From JALHST01 sp038316335 (lineage in GTDB: Bacteria > Bacteroidota > Bacteroidia > Flavobacteriales > Flavobacteriaceae): a stretch of DNA of 64,000 nt. Shown piece by piece: positions 53,307-62,683 of this stretch (positions within the stretch are counted from its first letter, which is position 1; each line of letters starts with the position of its first letter). The stretch covers positions 124,001-188,000 of the forward strand of contig JBBQAM010000003.1 in assembly GCA_038316335.1 (NCBI GenBank). Direction: 5' to 3'. The notes under the pieces were generated by a model. The model had not been told where the DNA came from and did no database searches. It worked only from the letters and a program-made list of their open reading frames with translations. The translations under genes and the position numbers were made by a program.

Positions 53307-54461
53307 ATGGTGGACTGGCATTATGATGTAATCGTAATCGGGGTCGGTTCCATGGGGGCCGCTACCTGCTATGCCCTGGCCGAAAGGGGCGCCAAGGTGT
53401 TGGGCCTGGAACAATTTTCCATCGCTCATGAAAACGGATCACATGCGGGGCGCACACGTATGGTGCGCAAGGCCTATTTTGAACATCCCGATTATGTGCC
53501 ACTCCTGCACAAAGCCTATGATCTATGGGCCGAACTCGAAAAAAAGACGGGGCAAACCCTCTTTCATAAGACTGGCTTGTTGTACCTCGGACCTAAAAAG
53601 GATGAACTTTTGGAAGGGGTAAAATTCTCCGCAAATAAATACGGCATCCCTCTTACCCATTTGACTAAAAAGGAATGTTCGGACCGCTACCCCGCTTTTA
53701 AGATCCCTAATGATTATGAAGCGCTCTTCGAAGCCGATGCCGGCTATGTGGTGCCTGAACAGGTGGTTAAGATCTACGCCGAATTGGCAAAAAAAGCAGG
53801 TGCCACCCTTCTTGAAAACACAAAGGTTGAAACATGGACAGCAATGACTTCTGGCGTAAGGGTCAGTACGAATACCGATACCTTTATGGCAAAAAAACTG
53901 ATCTTCACAGCCGGTGCCTTTACGCCGGGGCTTTTGCCCAATCTGCCCTATAACTTGGTCCCGCGCCGGCAGATTACCTGCTGGTTCGCCCCAAAAAAAC
54001 AAGCGCTTTGTACCCGCCAAAAATTTCCTTGCTTTTTATACGTTGCATCCGATTCGCAGGGTGCCTTTTACGGTTTTCCCTTGGTGGCCATGGGCGATCC
54101 CGGCACTCCTTTGGGTATAAAGGTCGGGTACCATGAACCAGGGGAAGAAATCGACCCCTATACCCTCCATGATTATGAGAAAGCAGCCGCATCACAACTG
54201 ATTACCGACTTTATGCTCCGTTATCTCCCAGATGCGTATGAATCGCTCCTAGACACCAAAGGTTGCCTATATACCTATAGTGATGATGGTCATTTTATAT
54301 TGGAAAACTCCAAAAGCTACCCCAATATCGTTTTGGCCGGGGGCTTTAGTGGCCATGGCTTTAAGTTTGTACCCCTGATCGGCGAAATTCTGGCGGATCT
54401 TAGTTTGACCGGCACCACTGAACACCCGATTGGGTTTTTAAGTTCGGAACGGTTTGGGTGA
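53307..54461 (+). CDS. solA: N-methyl-L-tryptophan oxidase / sarcosine oxidase-like
   Basis: A 384-residue flavoenzyme of the monomeric sarcosine oxidase family. The FAD motif is DVIVIGVGSMGAATCYALAE. Cys320 in KGCLYTYSDDGHF matches the residue that carries FAD covalently. Another block is HAGRTRMVRKAYFEHPDYVP, typical of SolA. It oxidatively removes the N-methyl group from a secondary amine, releasing formaldehyde and peroxide. Substrate is not fixed by sequence. It stands alone; it would add to cellular peroxide, which katG nearby can remove. Confidence 0.82.
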   Translation: MVDWHYDVIVIGVGSMGAATCYALAERGAKVLGLEQFSIAHENGSHAGRTRMVRKAYFEHPDYVPLLHKAYDLWAELEKKTGQTLFHKTGLLYLGPKKDELLEGVKFSANKYGIPLTHLTKKECSDRYPAFKIPNDYEALFEADAGYVVPEQVVKIYAELAKKAGATLLENTKVETWTAMTSGVRVSTNTDTFMAKKLIFTAGAFTPGLLPNLPYNLVPRRQITCWFAPKKQALCTRQKFPCFLYVASDSQGAFYGFPLVAMGDPGTPLGIKVGYHEPGEEIDPYTLHDYEKAAASQLITDFMLRYLPDAYESLLDTKGCLYTYSDDGHFILENSKSYPNIVLAGGFSGHGFKFVPLIGEILADLSLTGTTEHPIGFLSSERFG

Positions 54462-54643
54462 AAAGAGTACACCTTGGCACGACATGATAGTAGGCAAAAA
54501 AGGCGATTTGAATGGTTTTTCGACTTAAAGGAATATTGCAAATTTCATTTAACTTATGGGAAGCTTGGGGTTATTGCCGATAACTTGCGAAATTAGTTGG
54601 TAACGTTAAATCAATGTTTTTGAATCCATTGAAATAGAAAAAG

Positions 54644-55231
54644 ATGAATGTAGCTATTTTGCTTTTTGAAGAATTTGAAACTTTGGATGTTTTTGGTCCG
54701 GTTGAAATTCTAGGTCGTCTTAAGAACGATTATACGATCAAGTTCTATTCATTATTAGGTGGCGAAATATCTAATAATCATGGAGTTGCAATTTTCACCA
54801 AAAATTTGGATGAAATTAAAGACGGAGTTGATATTTTTCTAATCCCAGGGGGCTATGGTACTCGTAAAGAAGTTGAAAATGTATCCCTTATAAAAGCGAT
54901 CAAAGAAATTTCTGAATCAAGTAATTATGTACTAACTGTTTGCACGGGTACGGCGTTATTGGCAAGGACCGGATTGCTGGATTTTAAAAATGCCACAACG
55001 AATAAAATGGCATTTGATTGGGTTATAACCAATGGTAAAAATGTAAATTGGATTCGAAAGGCCAGATGGGTAGTTGACGGAAAATTTTATACCTCTTCTG
55101 GAGTAAGTGCTGGGATGGATATGACCTTAGACTTTTTGAAAGACGTACACGACATTGATACTGCAAGACAAGTAGGGAAACAAATCGAGTATACATGGAC
55201 AGAAGATAGTAAAAATGACCCTTTCTGTTAA
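54644..55231 (+). CDS. DJ-1/PfpI family protein
   Basis: A 195-residue protein of the DJ-1/PfpI superfamily. The nucleophile is Cys100 in LTVCTGTALLARTG. The oxyanion segment is IFLIPGGYGTRKEV. The C-terminal block, YTSSGVSAGMDMTLDFL, matches the group of ThiJ-like isonitrile hydratase and AraC-partner proteins. It lacks any DNA-binding domain. It could be an isonitrile hydratase or glyoxalase/chaperone-like protein; the exact function is unclear. Monocistronic by position. Confidence 0.85.
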   Translation: MNVAILLFEEFETLDVFGPVEILGRLKNDYTIKFYSLLGGEISNNHGVAIFTKNLDEIKDGVDIFLIPGGYGTRKEVENVSLIKAIKEISESSNYVLTVCTGTALLARTGLLDFKNATTNKMAFDWVITNGKNVNWIRKARWVVDGKFYTSSGVSAGMDMTLDFLKDVHDIDTARQVGKQIEYTWTEDSKNDPFC

Positions 55232-55382
55232 ATTAGAAAAATTAAAGCAATCAAAACCTAAACCGTCTTTAAATACAGATTAGGGTAACTCATATTTTGA
55301 ATCATTTCACTATCCTCCCTATCTCCTGCTCACCTTCTTCTCAAAATTTTTGCACAACCTAATCCTAGGTGTATTCAATGCG

Positions 55383-57596
55383 CTACTGCCCCGTCGCAAG
55401 CACCGGAAAGGCGCTAATACGTAAACGGGCTGCCCCCATGGGAATGAGTTCCACGGTTTCCTCGATTTCGTCAGACAGAACGGGACTTTCCATAAGTTCG
55501 CCCACGAGACCATATTGGTCGATTTGCCATGCCGGGATTTTTTTGGCCTGGACTGTTAAAACAATGGGCGCTGCATCGGGAGTAAAGGGAAAATCGTCGG
55601 CAGGCCAGCTTTTTTTATGAATTGTAAAGCTAGTCGCAGGATCTTGGTGTAAGATCAGGCCGTAGTTCCAAGCCGTGGTCGGGTGGATCTCATAGGAGGG
55701 CCATTCGGCTACATCGGCATCTTTCTGCCATTTAGAATCGTGTTGTACGTTTTCCTCAGTGCTCGTTTTTATATAGTCCTCGCCGATCTTCAACGAGAAT
55801 GTCAAGGGCCCATAGTCGACACTGACACTATGTTTGTTGGCAGCCCAGGTACGCGTACTGATTTGCATGGGCAGCTGCAATTTGATTTTGTCTCCGTTGT
55901 GCCATTCCTGTTCGATCCTTACATACTTCCCGGCCTGGGGCTGTATTGCCATAGTTTGCCCGTTTACAATAATGTTGGCATTGTTCGCCCAGCCGGGAAT
56001 GCGAAAATACAGCGGAAAGCTCCCCGGAGATTCCAACCCGATCTCGAAATTCAAAGTATCCTCAAAGGGATAGTGGGTGGTGGTGGTAATTGTTACTTCC
56101 GACCCAATACCCACTTGAGCGGTCACCGTATTGGCCGCATACAAAACAGCCGCCAAGCCATTATCGGGCGTGGCCATCCAAAGGTTTTCGACAAAATAGG
56201 GCCAGCCCTGGGCGTGATTATGCTGGCAACAACGCGAGCTGAAAGGATTCATCATCAGGTAGGGTCCTGGGTTATCGATCCCCGGACTGTGGTTTTTATT
56301 GTCATTGAGTACCATATTCGGGCTTGTAATATACCGAAGACTCTTAAAATCAGGCGCCACGGCCGCTGGGTAGGTATTAAAGGCAACCTCCTCGGCATGG
56401 TCTGCCCAAAAGATATCGCCGGTAATCCGCATTAGATGTTCATCTGAGTTCATCTGTTCGACCATACCACAGGTCTCAACTCCTTGCCGAGGATCGGCAT
56501 AGCCGGGACGGCTGTTCTCGTCGGACCCAAACATACCCCCTGGTACTTGCCCGAAATGCGCTCGTATAATATTAAAATCATCATAGGTTGCCTGCAGGTC
56601 TTTTTTATCCCCACTGAGCACATAGTACTGGGCGGGCTCCCGGAACCCTTGGGCCACGTTTACGTTATGCCAATCGATCAAATCGCCATACCAGCTCGGC
56701 CACGCCATACCTTCCCTTATTTCCTTATGGTTTCCGATGTCCTCCAAGGCATTGCCACGCTTGCCCCAGGGCGCTGTATTGCGGTGCACTTTTTCGGCCA
56801 GTTCCAGCAGCCAAGGTTCGCCTGTCTGGTTGTACAGCCACAATACGCTATGCAGGTTGTCGCCGCCACGGATGCGCTGCCAATACTGCACTTCCGACAA
56901 AAAATCCTCATCAGGCACGTTTAATTGGTATTTGAAATACTTGCTCATGAGGGCTATCACCCGCTTATCTCCCGTATATTCATAGTACGATTGCAAGCAG
57001 TACAGCATTATCATGTTCGGCCAGTAATCCCGTTTTTTGAGTTTTTCCGCGAGACGTGCTTCCGTTTTGTTTTCATCCGAGGTATAGCTTTCCCAAGCAA
57101 GGGAAGGCCCGAAAAATCCGTCTGCCTGTTGGCTGTTAAGAGCGCCTTCGATCCAGATTCTGGCCTCTTTGATCATTGATGTATCCTTCAAAATATAGCC
57201 GATATTGGCATAGCCTTTAAGCCAATAGGGCACTTCTTCCCAGCCCCATTCACCTTGACCCTTGGGGCTGAGCCAAGCATTGTTGTCTTTTTGGAGCCAG
57301 GCACTGATCTTTCCTAGATTCCCGGTGAGTCCGTTTTTTTGGCGTACTAGATACTCCTTTAACCATCCATCGGGCCTCACGGCGCCTACTGGCAATTTAA
57401 TCAGGACGCTCGGTTTCAACGGCACCCGATTACTTACATAATAGGCATTGACAGTCGAAGTATCGGGCAGATCAACGACTTTAATGTTCATGGTTTGGTC
57501 ATCTTGTTTTCCACAAGCCAACACCAAAAGACATAGGATTCCCAAGGCCCATTTTACGAGGGTTGTTTTTGAGGAGGGTTCTATTGTTAATTTCAT
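55383..57596 (-). CDS. GH127-like beta-L-arabinofuranosidase domain lipoprotein
   Basis: A 737-residue exported enzyme. The lipoprotein signal (WALGILCLLVLACG, lipid Cys 28) precedes an (alpha/alpha)6 barrel with C-terminal beta domains. The zinc-thiolate site known from GH127 is complete: Glu374 and Cys376 in GVETCGMVE, and Cys456-Cys457 in SSRCCQHNHAQG. GH127 removes beta-L-arabinofuranose; the sister family GH146 is also possible. It differs strongly from the second copy downstream. The start lies 15 bases from a 7-base repeat array. It is upstream of the other GH127 and FGE-like genes only by strand, with all three on the minus strand. Confidence 0.83.
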   Translation of the reverse strand: MKLTIEPSSKTTLVKWALGILCLLVLACGKQDDQTMNIKVVDLPDTSTVNAYYVSNRVPLKPSVLIKLPVGAVRPDGWLKEYLVRQKNGLTGNLGKISAWLQKDNNAWLSPKGQGEWGWEEVPYWLKGYANIGYILKDTSMIKEARIWIEGALNSQQADGFFGPSLAWESYTSDENKTEARLAEKLKKRDYWPNMIMLYCLQSYYEYTGDKRVIALMSKYFKYQLNVPDEDFLSEVQYWQRIRGGDNLHSVLWLYNQTGEPWLLELAEKVHRNTAPWGKRGNALEDIGNHKEIREGMAWPSWYGDLIDWHNVNVAQGFREPAQYYVLSGDKKDLQATYDDFNIIRAHFGQVPGGMFGSDENSRPGYADPRQGVETCGMVEQMNSDEHLMRITGDIFWADHAEEVAFNTYPAAVAPDFKSLRYITSPNMVLNDNKNHSPGIDNPGPYLMMNPFSSRCCQHNHAQGWPYFVENLWMATPDNGLAAVLYAANTVTAQVGIGSEVTITTTTHYPFEDTLNFEIGLESPGSFPLYFRIPGWANNANIIVNGQTMAIQPQAGKYVRIEQEWHNGDKIKLQLPMQISTRTWAANKHSVSVDYGPLTFSLKIGEDYIKTSTEENVQHDSKWQKDADVAEWPSYEIHPTTAWNYGLILHQDPATSFTIHKKSWPADDFPFTPDAAPIVLTVQAKKIPAWQIDQYGLVGELMESPVLSDEIEETVELIPMGAARLRISAFPVLATGQ

Positions 57597-57611
57597 TTTA
57601 CGGGTTATTGG

Positions 57612-57646
57612 ATTACTGCTTACTGTTTACTGCTTACTGTTTACTG
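57612..57646. repeat. 7-base repeat array, block 1 (NTTACTG)
   Basis: Five exact-register heptads with the pattern [ACT]TTACTG, starting 15 bases upstream of the start of the GH127-like gene at 55383-57596. Only the first base of each unit varies. Confidence 0.85.
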
Positions 57647-57656
57647 CCTAAGGCCA

Positions 57657-57674
57657 TCCCGATAACTATCGGGA
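57657..57674. repeat. palindrome TCCCGATAACTATCGGGA
   Basis: An 18-base inverted repeat (stem TCCCGATA / TATCGGGA with a two-base centre) between two heptad blocks. It resembles short dispersed palindromes of this form that I associate with Bacteroidota intergenic regions; only one copy is in this window. Confidence 0.7.
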
Positions 57675-57722
57675 CCAAATCCCTACTTTTTATTCTTTGA
57701 AGCCCTGTGCCTAGGAGGATTA

Positions 57723-57757
57723 ATTGTTCATTGATAATTGTTTATTGTTCATTGTCC
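57723..57757. repeat. 7-base repeat array, block 2 (ATTGTTC type)
   Basis: Five heptads in register, each beginning ATTG: two ATTGTTC and one each of ATTGATA, ATTGTTT and ATTGTCC. The unit is unrelated to block 1, but the period is the same. Confidence 0.75.
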
Positions 57758-57761
57758 ACTA

Positions 57762-57803
57762 ATTACTGCTTTCTGCTTACTGTTTACTGATTACTGATTA
57801 CAT
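57762..57803. repeat. 7-base repeat array, block 3, running into a gene end
   Basis: Six heptads, five fitting the block 1 pattern (one with T for A) and a last partial one (ATTACAT). The array overlaps the final codons and stop of the GH127 gene at 57784: the stop and last residues (Val-Ile-Ser-Asn-Gln) are encoded within it. Confidence 0.85.
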
Positions 57804-59862
57804 CATGCACCATCTCAGGGGTGGTGGGAAACCAGATGATCATCGAGGTATCCCCGCGATTGTTCCATGAATAATAAGGAATCAGTTTTATTTCTCTTTC
57901 GCGAATACCGCTTCGATCCTTTATTTTGCCATGCAACGTGATTTCGGGAATGTTACGTAAAACACCCTCCGTGAAAGGTTGGGTCAAAGGGTTTGATTGC
58001 TCCAGATCCTCTATATAGAGCTGCTGAACAGCCACGTCATTGTCTACACCTTCTGCGCAATACACCAAGGGACCTTTGGTTACCGCGACCCGCCCACGAT
58101 CGGCTGCCACCTCTTCAATGGCCCTATTGAATCGCACTGGCATGGGCAGTCTCAAAAGCACCTGATCCCCGGGTTTCCAACTACGATCTATCACGGCAAA
58201 GCCTTTTTCCATGGGTACGGCGGATTTCCTCCCGTTGATCTCGAGTTCCCAAGTATTTCCAATAGTATTGATATATTGATAAAGTGCTCCAGGCACGAAC
58301 TGCCCTTGTGCCCAAGTGGGTATCCTTAGCCGAAGCGTATATCGGCGTTCCTTTTGGGGGGTCACTTCAATAGCGATCGTTTCATCATAAGGATAGGCGG
58401 TTCGCTGGCGTAGGGTTATACTGCCATCCGGTAAGTTCAGGGTCGTGGTACTGCTGGCATACAGACTTACATAGATATCATTTTGGTCATGCGCGTACAT
58501 CATACCGGACACCTGTGGCAGCAAACGGGCGATGTTCGAAGGGCAACAGGCGGTGCCAAACCAAGGGGACCGCCCGGGTTTGCCTTGATTAAAGGGGGTA
58601 ATGCCATCAGCCTCCAACGGATTCACATAGAAGAACGCGTTCCCGGCCAAATTGACGCCAGCCAAGGCATTGTTGAACAAAGCCACTTCGGCCACATCCA
58701 TAAAACGTGCCTCTTGCGTCAGGAGGAACATCCGATAATTAAAGAACACATTCCCCACGGCAGCACAGGTTTCGTCATAGGCTTCCTTATTGGGAAGTTC
58801 ATAGGCGGGGCCAAAGCCTTCGATACCGCGTACGGCCCCTATTCCGCCGGTAATATGCATTTTGGTATCGGTAATATCCTCCCAAATTGACTCCAAAGCA
58901 GTGTTGTATTCCTGGGTGCCCGTCAATGCGGCCACATCGGCCATGCCCGAATACAGGTAGGCCGCCCTTACAGCGTGACCCACGGCTTTGTCCTGCTCTG
59001 CAACGGGTTTGTGCTGTTGGGAATATTCGGGTGACATCTCCGCTTTGCCTTCCGGCCTAAACGACCTCCCCCGGATATCTAAAAACTTTTTCGCCATTTG
59101 CAGATATAGTTCCTTGCCCGTAACGCGGTACAGTTTCACCAAAGCCAGTTCGAGTTCCTCGTGTCCCGGGGCTTGGTTGACTGGCTTCCCTCCATTATAA
59201 TTCGGGTCGCCGATAAAGAATACCTTGTTGATGTGCTGGGCGCTCTTTTCAGCGATCTTTAGCCATTTCTCCTTTCCTGTAGATTGATAGTATGCGATGG
59301 CGGCTTCGTACATATGCCCCATATCATATAGTTCATGGCTGTGTAGTACCCAGGAATAGGGTTTGTCTCCCATACCGGCCCCGCCCCAGTGTTCGGCATT
59401 TTTTGATACCCCTGTGATATGGGCCTCATATAGGTAGCCATCGTCCTTTTGTGCCTGCCCAATAATCGTGATGATACTGTCCATCCGCTTTTCTAGTTGA
59501 GAATCCGGATTTTCGCGGAGTAGCAAGGCGGCCCCTTCCATTACTTTGTAGAGATCCGAAGCGATATAGCGATGGGGGAAGGGCAAATCAGTGGTGTCGC
59601 CTTGTAAAAATTTTGCAGTCTTGGCCAAGTTTTCCACGGCTGGCCGCGTCTTATTCAAAGCAAAGGGCACCAAGGTCTCTTTTTGTGTCCGCAATCGGGG
59701 CAGCCAAAACGAATCCTCAAGTTCAACTTCGTTAAAGGGGACGGGAACCAAAACCTGGGCAGTATCTTTTTTGGTATCGCCATTGAATTCAGTCTTGGGC
59801 TTACAGCCCAGCTGCGCCAGAACCAGGAATGTCAAGCATCTTGTAATTTGTAAATTATTCAC
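57784..59862 (-). CDS. GH127 family beta-L-arabinofuranosidase, lipoprotein
   Basis: A 692-residue exported enzyme of the DUF1680/GH127 family. The signal is TRCLTFLVLAQLGC (lipid Cys 20). The zinc-thiolate site known from HypBA1 is complete: Glu364 and Cys366 in YDETCAAVGN, and Cys439-Cys440 in FGTACCPSNIAR. It releases beta-L-arabinofuranose from arabinose-containing glycans. The C-terminus (ISNQ) and stop are encoded by a 7-base repeat array. It is followed 187 bases later on the strand by the other GH127-like gene and starts 31 bases after the FGE-like gene, so transcription is probably shared with the latter. Confidence 0.9.
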   Translation of the reverse strand: MNNLQITRCLTFLVLAQLGCKPKTEFNGDTKKDTAQVLVPVPFNEVELEDSFWLPRLRTQKETLVPFALNKTRPAVENLAKTAKFLQGDTTDLPFPHRYIASDLYKVMEGAALLLRENPDSQLEKRMDSIITIIGQAQKDDGYLYEAHITGVSKNAEHWGGAGMGDKPYSWVLHSHELYDMGHMYEAAIAYYQSTGKEKWLKIAEKSAQHINKVFFIGDPNYNGGKPVNQAPGHEELELALVKLYRVTGKELYLQMAKKFLDIRGRSFRPEGKAEMSPEYSQQHKPVAEQDKAVGHAVRAAYLYSGMADVAALTGTQEYNTALESIWEDITDTKMHITGGIGAVRGIEGFGPAYELPNKEAYDETCAAVGNVFFNYRMFLLTQEARFMDVAEVALFNNALAGVNLAGNAFFYVNPLEADGITPFNQGKPGRSPWFGTACCPSNIARLLPQVSGMMYAHDQNDIYVSLYASSTTTLNLPDGSITLRQRTAYPYDETIAIEVTPQKERRYTLRLRIPTWAQGQFVPGALYQYINTIGNTWELEINGRKSAVPMEKGFAVIDRSWKPGDQVLLRLPMPVRFNRAIEEVAADRGRVAVTKGPLVYCAEGVDNDVAVQQLYIEDLEQSNPLTQPFTEGVLRNIPEITLHGKIKDRSGIREREIKLIPYYSWNNRGDTSMIIWFPTTPEMVHDVISNQ

Positions 59863-59893
59863 TTGTATCCCGCATTAAAAACATTAGAAATCC

Positions 59894-62683
59894 TTAGGGC
59901 TCCAAATCTTTGACACACCGAAACCCGACGGTGGCATTCCTTTCAAATCCTGGGGAAACCCGGAGCAAATGTTCCCGATAGTGCAATTCCCGTGGGCCAC
60001 CCTGCACATACCACCAACTCGAGGCCGGATTGTAATAAGAGCCTCCCTTCATGATAATGTAGTCATATGACCCACTTTTGTAAAGGTCATTGGTCAGCTG
60101 CCAAACAGCCCCTACAAGATCCTCAAGACCTAATGGATTTGCTCCTTTTGGGTGACTGCCCACCGGATCCAGAATACCATTCCCCAAGTTACAATATTTG
60201 GGATCGATTCCCTTAATTTTAAAGGTAGTCAGGGTTTCGGTGATTGCTTCTGCCTCCCGATGGATGTTTTTCGTTTTCTTTGACCAGGGCCATTCCCTCC
60301 CATCAGGGGTTTGTGCCGCATATTGCCATTCGAGTTCGGTGGGCAGTCTTTTTTTTGCCCATTGTGCATAGGCCCGGGCATCCTCATAGCTTACGTAGAC
60401 CACTGGAAAGTTTTCCTGTCCTTTTCGAATTGTGCCATTTTCCCAATGTTTCAAGAAATTCACAGCGTCTGTAGGCTGATAGTTACTGGCCTCCATGAAT
60501 GACTTGAACTCGGCGTTGGTCACCGGATATTTATCCATAAGAAATCCATCCATGGCAATGATCTTGCCCTGCAGATCTTGGGGATAGGGGATAAAGCCAT
60601 CCCCATGGGATCCCTTGAAGGTAAAACTACCCGGGGATATTCGTACCATTCCCTTCACTTTTGTACGTGTTTCGGTTTTGACCACACTACTTGCCAGGCG
60701 CGGCGTCCCGGGAACGATCTCTAGAATGTTCTCATCTAACAGGATTCCCTTTTCGAAGACCTGAAGGACAAATTTCCCTTCAAAGCGACCAAAATGATCA
60801 AGCAAGTTTATGGAATGGTTGCCCGCTGCTAGTTCTAGTGGGCTTTTATCATAGCTTGGGGCACCCGCCCAGATTTTTAGTACATCGCCTTGCGCAGTCG
60901 AAACCTGCAAAACATCATTGTTGAGATCACAGCTAATGATTTTTGGCAGCCGGGCGATGCAATCGACTTCCCCTTCATTGTTCGAGTCCAAATAGGCGCG
61001 ATTGAAAGCATCGGTTACCACCTCAACATAAAATTGGCCCTCTTTTTCAAAGGGCTTAAGTATCTTATGATGCCAAAGGTCTATAAAATGATGGGTAGTG
61101 TCGATTTCCACTGGGAATAAGGGGCCTTTAAATCCTTCAGGGATCAAACTCAACACCGTATAAAGCGTTTTCTCACCAATTGGCCATTGGTTCACATAGA
61201 TCTTATCTTTCAGGACGGGAATCATAGGAGTGTAGGCTTTCGCATTAAAATTGGGGGAGTTTTCCCGTAAAATACGGCTGGTTCGCCCCAAATACTTGTA
61301 TTGTTCCGATGCCCAGGCTGGCTGTCCAGGCTGAAATAGGTTCAATTCGGTGCCATAGCCATTAAAAAAAGAGACGGCAAATTCGCGTTGGATCGGTTCT
61401 TTATACAGTTCGGCGACGCGAAATATGGCAAAGTCCGGCTTAATAAATTTATTGAGGTTCAATAACGGTGGATAGTAAAGGGCGTTGTGCACACGACCGG
61501 CAACGATACCCTGCATATCCTTGGGAACGGCCATGCCCTCACTGTACATGATCACCCCTTCCTTAACGCCATCGGCCACTTCCTGATATTCCTTGCTTGA
61601 AGCGCCCCGGGTATCCAGGACTACCCCATCGGCACTGGTTTCCCGAAGCAGATCGGCCAAGCCCAACATTGGGTCTTCTTGTCGGGTGCTTTCGTCCCAG
61701 GGATTGAAAGAGAGAAAGAAAACGGTGCCTTGTTTTCGAAGCGTATTCCCCAAAGCCTTGATTTTGGCCAACCCCCCTGGAAGGTCGCGATAGAGGTCGA
61801 ACTGATTGCGCTGGTCGGTCCCCAAGGTGGGCCAGGTGGGCCAAAGTCCGATGACTTCGTCTCCCCCATAGGTTTTTCGGCCCTTCGCCAAAAAATCATC
61901 CAAGGTATAGGTCCCCTGCTCGGTATCATAAAAATTTTTATCCCATGACATCATGAGGTGCATAACATAGGCCCGGCGTATCCATTGGAGGTCTTCACGG
62001 TGGTAAAGGGCCTCGTCAAAATCGGCCACATCGTACAAAAAGCGTTCCTGGAAAAGTTTGCGTGCCCCTTCCTGCCAGGCGCCGGAATAAAAATCGGCAT
62101 AAAGATCAAAACGTACCGACCCGCCCGGAGCTATTATCGTAACAAAGCGTTTTTTTGTAGCTTTTACCGAACTTTCGACATCCCGGCGTACCAAGGCGCA
62201 GACTGAAAGCTCTGAAGTGAGGCGTGTTCCAGAATATCCGAGTTCCCAAGCATTGTCTGGTAAGATGCAATTGACGGGGGCCTTCCCCGGCAGAAAAAGA
62301 TGGGATCGGGAAAGTGGGTGGTCTCCCAAACCTGTTATGTAGGCTTCTTTATCAGTAATGCCGAAAGGCACCACATTCGAAAGTTCGAGCGTATCAGGGG
62401 AAGTGTTCGTAAATTTGAGCGAGGCCTTGTAGCCAGGCGTAAAATTGGTTTGGGGGAATGCCTCCAAGTGAAAGCTACTATTGGATATTGCAGGGCTGCC
62501 GTTCACCTCGTACGAGACTAGGGCTAGTGGTGATTCAAGTAGGATTTTTTTATCCTCTGAATCCTGAAAGGCCGAAATAGTTTGGTTTCCGGCACTGAAA
62601 ATGAGCTTTTTTAACTCCTGCGCGGGGAGGTTGTAAAGTGTCAAAAGACCGAAAAGCAGCGTATGTAGAGTCGTAGATTTCAT
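59894..62683 (-). CDS. secreted TIM-barrel protein fused to an FGE-like (SUMF1) domain
   Basis: A 929-residue secreted protein; signal TTLHTLLFGLLTLYNLPAQ (about 1-22). The N-terminal part is beta-rich, then a probable TIM-barrel glycosidase-like region follows (DEVIGLWPTWPTL, LSFNPWDEST, DGVVLDTRGAS). The C-terminal 230 residues match the formylglycine-generating enzyme fold (VRISPGSFTF, MDKYPVTNAEFKSFM, LPTELEWQYAA, NATVGFRC). The two catalytic Cys of true FGE are absent: the KGGSYYNPASSWWYVQGG segment has none. So the domain is not a sulfatase activator and may instead bind a ligand or stabilise the enzyme. The upstream gene is on the other strand. A longer start at 62701 is possible. Confidence 0.75.
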   Translation of the reverse strand: MKSTTLHTLLFGLLTLYNLPAQELKKLIFSAGNQTISAFQDSEDKKILLESPLALVSYEVNGSPAISNSSFHLEAFPQTNFTPGYKASLKFTNTSPDTLELSNVVPFGITDKEAYITGLGDHPLSRSHLFLPGKAPVNCILPDNAWELGYSGTRLTSELSVCALVRRDVESSVKATKKRFVTIIAPGGSVRFDLYADFYSGAWQEGARKLFQERFLYDVADFDEALYHREDLQWIRRAYVMHLMMSWDKNFYDTEQGTYTLDDFLAKGRKTYGGDEVIGLWPTWPTLGTDQRNQFDLYRDLPGGLAKIKALGNTLRKQGTVFFLSFNPWDESTRQEDPMLGLADLLRETSADGVVLDTRGASSKEYQEVADGVKEGVIMYSEGMAVPKDMQGIVAGRVHNALYYPPLLNLNKFIKPDFAIFRVAELYKEPIQREFAVSFFNGYGTELNLFQPGQPAWASEQYKYLGRTSRILRENSPNFNAKAYTPMIPVLKDKIYVNQWPIGEKTLYTVLSLIPEGFKGPLFPVEIDTTHHFIDLWHHKILKPFEKEGQFYVEVVTDAFNRAYLDSNNEGEVDCIARLPKIISCDLNNDVLQVSTAQGDVLKIWAGAPSYDKSPLELAAGNHSINLLDHFGRFEGKFVLQVFEKGILLDENILEIVPGTPRLASSVVKTETRTKVKGMVRISPGSFTFKGSHGDGFIPYPQDLQGKIIAMDGFLMDKYPVTNAEFKSFMEASNYQPTDAVNFLKHWENGTIRKGQENFPVVYVSYEDARAYAQWAKKRLPTELEWQYAAQTPDGREWPWSKKTKNIHREAEAITETLTTFKIKGIDPKYCNLGNGILDPVGSHPKGANPLGLEDLVGAVWQLTNDLYKSGSYDYIIMKGGSYYNPASSWWYVQGGPRELHYREHLLRVSPGFERNATVGFRCVKDLEP

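Noticed and set aside
55683..56435. 250-codon plus-strand ORF inside the GH127-like gene
   Set aside because: Antisense shadow of a gene with a complete zinc site; no start signal or family motif.
57612..57803. CRISPR array
   Set aside because: Units are 7 bases in direct tandem with no spacers and no cas genes nearby.
34914..62683. Complete polysaccharide utilization locus
   Set aside because: No SusC-like receptor, SusD-like protein or hybrid sensor regulator is present, and genes point in mixed directions with unrelated genes such as katG between them.
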